In this document: positions 6,699-9,804 of the stretch, piece after piece
How the letters are laid out: every line of letters starts with the position of its first letter
How positions within the stretch are numbered: position 1 is the first letter of the stretch
NCBI GenBank assembly: GCA_050288085.1
Contig: JBNKDD010000212.1
Span: 1 to 9,804 of the forward strand
Length of the DNA stretch: 9,804 nt
Direction of reading: 5' to 3'
From: JBNKDD01 sp050288085
Lineage (GTDB): Bacteria > Chloroflexota > Anaerolineae > Aggregatilineales > UBA3940
Made by a program: the position numbers and the translations under genes
The notes under the pieces: generated by a model
Told to the model about the DNA's origin: nothing
What the model saw: only the letters and a program-made list of their open reading frames with translations
The model's database searches: none

Positions 6699-7079
6699 AT
6701 GTTGGATACTGAAGAAGCAACTGAATTCATCATTCATGAATTGTGCCGATTCAGTAAGCGTCATAACCTGACCAGAGAAGTATGTGAAAGATACAATCTG
6801 TCCTGGGGTGATGCCGATGCATTCATTGCCGCGGTTGAGGCAGGAAATTGGCGCACCATTGAAGCTCACAGAAATAGAACACTCAATATATTCGCCGTTA
6901 TATTCGTTATAGTGGGTATCTTCTTGATGTTCAGTATGTCCATTTCCCCGTTTTTCGGCCTATCTTTCACCTCACTAATATTACCGATACCTTATTGGGG
7001 AAATGTGTCGTTCTTCATTGTAGGATTAGGGTTGACTCTGGGGGGATTGTCGCATCTTCTTAAGATGGTTCAGGATTAA
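6699..7079 (+). CDS. Small two-TM membrane protein of unknown function
   Basis: I do not recognise this 126-aa protein. Residues about 5-50 look like a compact helical cytosolic domain (EFIIHELCRFSKRHNLTREVC then RYNLSWGDADAFIAAVEAGN); this two-helix plus 'LSW..A.AFI..VE' pattern resembles a short N-terminal module seen in Chloroflexi membrane proteins, a link I make from memory. Two hydrophobic segments follow: about 62-82 (LNIFAVIFVIVGIFLMFSMS) and 103-121, separated by a P-rich loop (FGLSFTSLILPIPYWG), giving a hairpin with both ends inside. The start has GGGGGAA (6687-6693) 5 nt upstream. The gene is richer in A+T than the permease genes around it, hinting at different origin or expression. 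It shares its promoter element with both permeases and ends before a good terminator, so it is its own transcription unit. Confidence 0.75.
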   Translation: MLDTEEATEFIIHELCRFSKRHNLTREVCERYNLSWGDADAFIAAVEAGNWRTIEAHRNRTLNIFAVIFVIVGIFLMFSMSISPFFGLSFTSLILPIPYWGNVSFFIVGLGLTLGGLSHLLKMVQD

Positions 7080-7139
7080 GCGCCTATCCATCTTCAGGTA
7101 GGTAGAGGGGCAGCAAGACCACCCCAGGCAAACGGCATC

Positions 7140-7184
7140 AAACGCGCTTCGTACAAACGGACACAAAGTACAGGCGCGTTTTTT
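7140..7184 (+). terminator. Rho-independent terminator after the small membrane protein gene
   Basis: AAACGCGC (7140-7147) pairs with GCGCGTTT (7174-7181), closing a stem of 8 bp. Further inside, GTAC (7151-7154) can pair with GTAC (7168-7171) around a 13-nt loop. The 3' arm runs straight into a T-run (7179-7184). It separates the small gene from the permease gene that starts at 7261, so the latter needs its own promoter. Confidence 0.8.
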
Positions 7185-7241
7185 ATTATCCTCAGTCGTT
7201 CTTTCTGTCTGCTTGTTGAACTATAAACACAAGATTCCAAA

Positions 7242-7254
7242 AATCGAGTATAGT
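7242..7254 (+). promoter_or_regulatory. Leaderless promoter of permease B
   Basis: AATCGAG (7242-7248) is directly followed by TATAGT (7249-7254), then six bases (GTTGTT) and ATG 7261. No Shine-Dalgarno sequence precedes the ATG. The arrangement equals that of permease A base for base in spacing. No good -35 is found at the usual distance; TTGAAC (7216-7221) is 27 nt away. Confidence 0.65.
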
Positions 7255-7260
7255 GTTGTT

Positions 7261-9636
7261 ATGCTCTCACCACGCTGGCAAAAAGTTGTTCGCGATCTGT
7301 GGTCAAATAAGCTGCGCACCCTGCTGGTCGTACTGGCGATTGCAGTCGGAACGGCGGCCTTTGGGATGATGGGCATCTCACAGGCCGTCCTCACAACCAA
7401 TCTACAAACGGCCTTCGCTGACAGCAACCCCGCCCATATCACCATGAATGTCTCCCCTTTCGATGACGATCTGATGCACGCCATCGAAGGGATGCGCGAG
7501 GTCAAGCGAGCCGAGGGGCTGACCCGCATCTCCACCAGTATGGAGGTCGGCCCGGATGAATGGGTTAACCTGGAACTGACCGCCGTCAAGGACTACGATG
7601 CCTGGCAGATCAACCGGGTAATGCCGGTCAGTGGGTCGTGGCCGCCAGGCCGCCGAGAGGTCATCTTCGAACGGTCAATCCAGCTATACCTGGGCAAAGT
7701 TCCAGCAGATCAGGTACACATCGAGATGCCGGACGGCCAGACCTACGATTTGAAGGCTAGCGGTCTGGCACACGATATCGGGCGATTCCCCTCCAACTAT
7801 TACCAGATCACGTTTGGCTATGTCACCTTCGAAACCCTGGAATGGATGGGCAGCCCACACCAGTACAATACACTGAACATCCTCGTGACGGATGACACCG
7901 CCGACAAAGCCCACCTGGAAAAAATCGCCACCCTGATCCGGGAGCGGATCGAACACGAGGGCTACGTCGTCAGGAATGTCTCGGTGCTTACCCAGCACTG
8001 GGCGATGGATACGATCACGCCGATGGTGCTGATCCTGGGAATTGTCGGCCTGTTCTGCCTGGGTCTGAGTGCCTTCCTGGTGATTAACACCATCTCGGCG
8101 ATCCTCACCCAGCAAACCCGGCAGGTTGGGATGATGAAGGCAGTCGGGGCGCGGGGTGGCCAGGTGATGGCAATTTACCTGATACTGGTGATAGCTTATG
8201 GGCTGTTGGCCCTGATTGTAGCCGTGCCACTGGGGATTGGGGGTGCATGGGTATTCTCGACTTTTTGGGGAACATGGTTGAATTATGACATTACCGATTT
8301 CTGGCTTCCCCCTCATGTATTGGCCTTACAAATCCTGGTCGCCGTTGGAACTCCGGTGCTGGCCTCGCTCGTCCCCTTGCTCAAGGGGATACAGGTCACC
8401 CCGCATGAGGCGATCAGCTATCATGGCATATCGGCCAACACAAAATTATCTGATCACTCGCGGTCGAGCCTGCCCCTGCCCCGGCCATTGATGCTGTCAA
8501 TGCGGAATACCCTTCGGCGGAAAGCCCGGCTGATCCTGACCCTGATCACGCTGACGGCTGCCGGAGCGATGTTCATCTCGGTGTTTAATCTGCGTAATTC
8601 GCTGATATTCCAGGTCGAGCGGACGATGGCCCTGCTCAACCACGATCTGGCCGTGTGGCTGGTCGAGCCGGTGCCGCCTGCCCGCATCATCCGGGAGGGA
8701 ATGCGGGTGCCGGGCGTGGTTAACATCGAGGTGCGGGGCTCGACCAATGCACAGTATATCCGCGCCGATGGCTCAGAAGGCGGTACGATTGCCGTCAATG
8801 CCGTGCCGCCGGATACTCCCTATATCGAACCACCACTGATCGAAGGCCGCTGGCTCCGGGAAGGTGACGGCAACGTGATCGTGGTGACCGGTGATTTCCT
8901 CGACCAGGCACCGGGATTGGAATTGGGCAGTACGATCCGGACCAAGGGCGGAGAACATGAAGAGGACTGGGAGATCGTGGGCGTCCTGACGAAGACCTCC
9001 GATCCGACCACTATTGGCTGGACATTTGTTCCCTACGATTCATGGAATCGCGTCAACGGGATGGTCGGGCAGGCCAACTTTTTCGTGGTGGAAATTCTCC
9101 CTGGTGACGAAGATTACCAGTTCCGGGTGCTGCGCGACATCGAAGATCACTTCAAACAGGTGGGGCTGCATGTCCAGTCATCCTATGTGATCTCTCAACT
9201 GCGAGGGACAGCCCTGGCCCTGGTAAATATCCTGATCGTTCTGATGTTGATCATGGCGGTGCTGCTGGGTATAGTCGGCGGGTTGAGTCTGACCGGAACG
9301 ATGAGTCTAAACGTGCTCGAACGCACCCGCGAGATCGGGGTGATGCGGGCGATTGGCGCATCAGGCCGGATGGTGTGGGGAATCATCGTCACGGAGGGCG
9401 TGCTGATTGGACTGGTGAGTGCTCTAATGGGCGCGATCATGGCCGTGCCGGTCACCGAAATGATGGCGCGAGCGGTCGGGATAGCCTTTATGGGAGAGCG
9501 GCTGCCCTTCAAGTACGAAGCGACCGGGCTGCTGATCTGGCTGGGATTGTCGGTGGTGCTGTCCGCCCTGGCAAGCTTCCTGCCCGCTCGCCACGCCTCC
9601 CGGATGAGTGTCCGAGAGGCGCTGGCTTATGAATAA
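7261..9636 (+). CDS. FtsX/MacB-like ABC transporter permease B (paralogue of permease A)
   Basis: The 791-aa protein repeats the plan of the permease at 4105-6495: TM1 (20-40), outside region (41-252), TM2-4 (about 253-283, 302-327, 351-374), TM5 (424-444), outside region (445-650), TM6-8 (651-677, 704-730, 754-775). Coupling segments are QQTRQVGMMKAVGA (284-297) and ERTREIGVMRAIGAS (687-701). The first roughly 236 residues align to the paralogue without gaps (NPAHI at 56-60, WPP at 127-129, ERSI at 137-140, GLAHD at 168-172 in both). The outside regions differ most, while TM1 and coupling segments are nearly the same, fitting a shared ATPase but different ligands or partner faces. No ATPase gene lies within the window, and the next gene downstream, only 18 bp away, is on the other strand. 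ATG 7261 is preferred over TTG 7213 by alignment and by the -10 box located between them. Confidence 0.9.
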   Translation: MLSPRWQKVVRDLWSNKLRTLLVVLAIAVGTAAFGMMGISQAVLTTNLQTAFADSNPAHITMNVSPFDDDLMHAIEGMREVKRAEGLTRISTSMEVGPDEWVNLELTAVKDYDAWQINRVMPVSGSWPPGRREVIFERSIQLYLGKVPADQVHIEMPDGQTYDLKASGLAHDIGRFPSNYYQITFGYVTFETLEWMGSPHQYNTLNILVTDDTADKAHLEKIATLIRERIEHEGYVVRNVSVLTQHWAMDTITPMVLILGIVGLFCLGLSAFLVINTISAILTQQTRQVGMMKAVGARGGQVMAIYLILVIAYGLLALIVAVPLGIGGAWVFSTFWGTWLNYDITDFWLPPHVLALQILVAVGTPVLASLVPLLKGIQVTPHEAISYHGISANTKLSDHSRSSLPLPRPLMLSMRNTLRRKARLILTLITLTAAGAMFISVFNLRNSLIFQVERTMALLNHDLAVWLVEPVPPARIIREGMRVPGVVNIEVRGSTNAQYIRADGSEGGTIAVNAVPPDTPYIEPPLIEGRWLREGDGNVIVVTGDFLDQAPGLELGSTIRTKGGEHEEDWEIVGVLTKTSDPTTIGWTFVPYDSWNRVNGMVGQANFFVVEILPGDEDYQFRVLRDIEDHFKQVGLHVQSSYVISQLRGTALALVNILIVLMLIMAVLLGIVGGLSLTGTMSLNVLERTREIGVMRAIGASGRMVWGIIVTEGVLIGLVSALMGAIMAVPVTEMMARAVGIAFMGERLPFKYEATGLLIWLGLSVVLSALASFLPARHASRMSVREALAYE
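7306..7343 (+). repeat. 38-nt near-identical inverted copy shared by the two permease genes (right copy)
   Basis: This is the partner of 6413-6450 on the opposite strand, with one mismatch at 7314. Two further inverted identical blocks exist between the genes: 24 nt at 9142-9165 versus 4576-4599, and about 23 nt in the DNA encoding the VMRAIGAS segment (around 9340-9362 versus 4379-4401). Confidence 0.85.
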
Positions 9637-9654
9637 ATATTTACCTTTCTTAAT

Positions 9655-9804
9655 CTATAGCAATTTGTGATCAACCAGCCAGCGATAGGCCTTCTCCATC
9701 GAGACACGGGCCGGGGTGCTGCCATAACCTAACTCGCTGATCGCTTTGTCCGCCGAGGAAAAGATGTATTCGGGCCGCATGAAGTTCATGTTCGGCGTGA
9801 TGGT
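9655..9804 (-). CDS. C-terminal fragment of a probable NAD-dependent epimerase/dehydratase (extended SDR)
   Basis: An open minus-strand frame runs from the right edge to TAG (complement of 9655-9657) and gives 49 residues. The tail SSADKAISELGYGSTPARVSMEKAYRWLVDHKLL matches the usual end of extended short-chain dehydrogenases such as sugar epimerases and dihydroflavonol-reductase-like enzymes: 'S..KA..ELGY.P' followed by 'A...A..WL'. The NAD-binding GxxGxxG and YxxxK catalytic residues would lie outside the window, so the substrate is not known. It converges on the permease gene with an 18-bp gap and no clear terminator between them. Confidence 0.65.
   Translation of the reverse strand, partial: TITPNMNFMRPEYIFSSADKAISELGYGSTPARVSMEKAYRWLVDHKLL

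Noticed and set aside
6496..6720. 75-codon N-terminal extension of permease A from an ATG at 6720
   Set aside because: It runs through the -10 box of the gene and the promoter of the divergent gene, has no counterpart in the paralogue and lacks a ribosome site.
7213..7260. TTG start of permease B giving 16 more residues
   Set aside because: No ribosome site; the TATAGT box lies inside it; the paralogue starts at the equivalent of ATG 7261.
7684..8316. 210-codon minus frame opposite permease B
   Set aside because: Antisense shadow of conserved permease codons; rich in His/Pro/Gln/Arg without any fold-like pattern.
1..9804. tRNA, rRNA, CRISPR array, insertion sequence or prophage signs
   Set aside because: None seen by reading both strands: no direct-repeat arrays, transposase motifs or tRNA-like cloverleaf with a T-loop.

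Overview
The window looks like chromosomal DNA from a bacterium of the Chloroflexi (Anaerolineae-like) type. This rests on protein style: a Ser/Thr kinase whose outside part opens with a DDFSDPTSGW-like motif, ATPase-less FtsX/MacB-type permeases, a PorD-type dicluster ferredoxin (suggesting anaerobic oxoacid metabolism) and a HEAT-like protein tail. GC content is moderate. No rRNA, tRNA, CRISPR array, transposase or phage gene is visible, and the taxonomic call is an inference.

Left part (1-3715): the last codons of a probable HEAT-repeat protein (+), then a stand-alone condensation-domain acyltransferase (+, 244-1644) ending at a perfect 22-bp palindrome with a T-run. Converging on it is a membrane-anchored Ser/Thr protein kinase (-, 1700-3385) with all catalytic motifs, one membrane span and an outside beta-rich domain. 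A 330-bp gap without a convincing gene holds divergent promoter signals.

Middle (3716-4024): a small ferredoxin of the pyruvate:ferredoxin oxidoreductase delta-subunit type, with no por partner genes in the window.

Right part (4105-9636): two paralogous 8-TM FtsX/MacB-like permeases (796 and 791 aa) point away from each other, with a 126-aa two-TM protein of unknown function between them. No ABC ATPase is present. Both permeases seem to be leaderless: a TANNNT -10 box ends exactly 6 nt before each ATG. All three genes carry AATCG(A/C)G next to the -10 box, which suggests shared control. This is the most unusual part of the window. The edge (9655-9804, -) holds the C-terminus of a probable NAD-dependent sugar epimerase/dehydratase.

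Taken together, the right half could encode a surface or export device: two large permease subunits (homo- or heteromeric), a small membrane partner and an ATPase supplied from elsewhere. That is a hypothesis from layout and shared promoter sequence. The left genes show no clear functional link to it.
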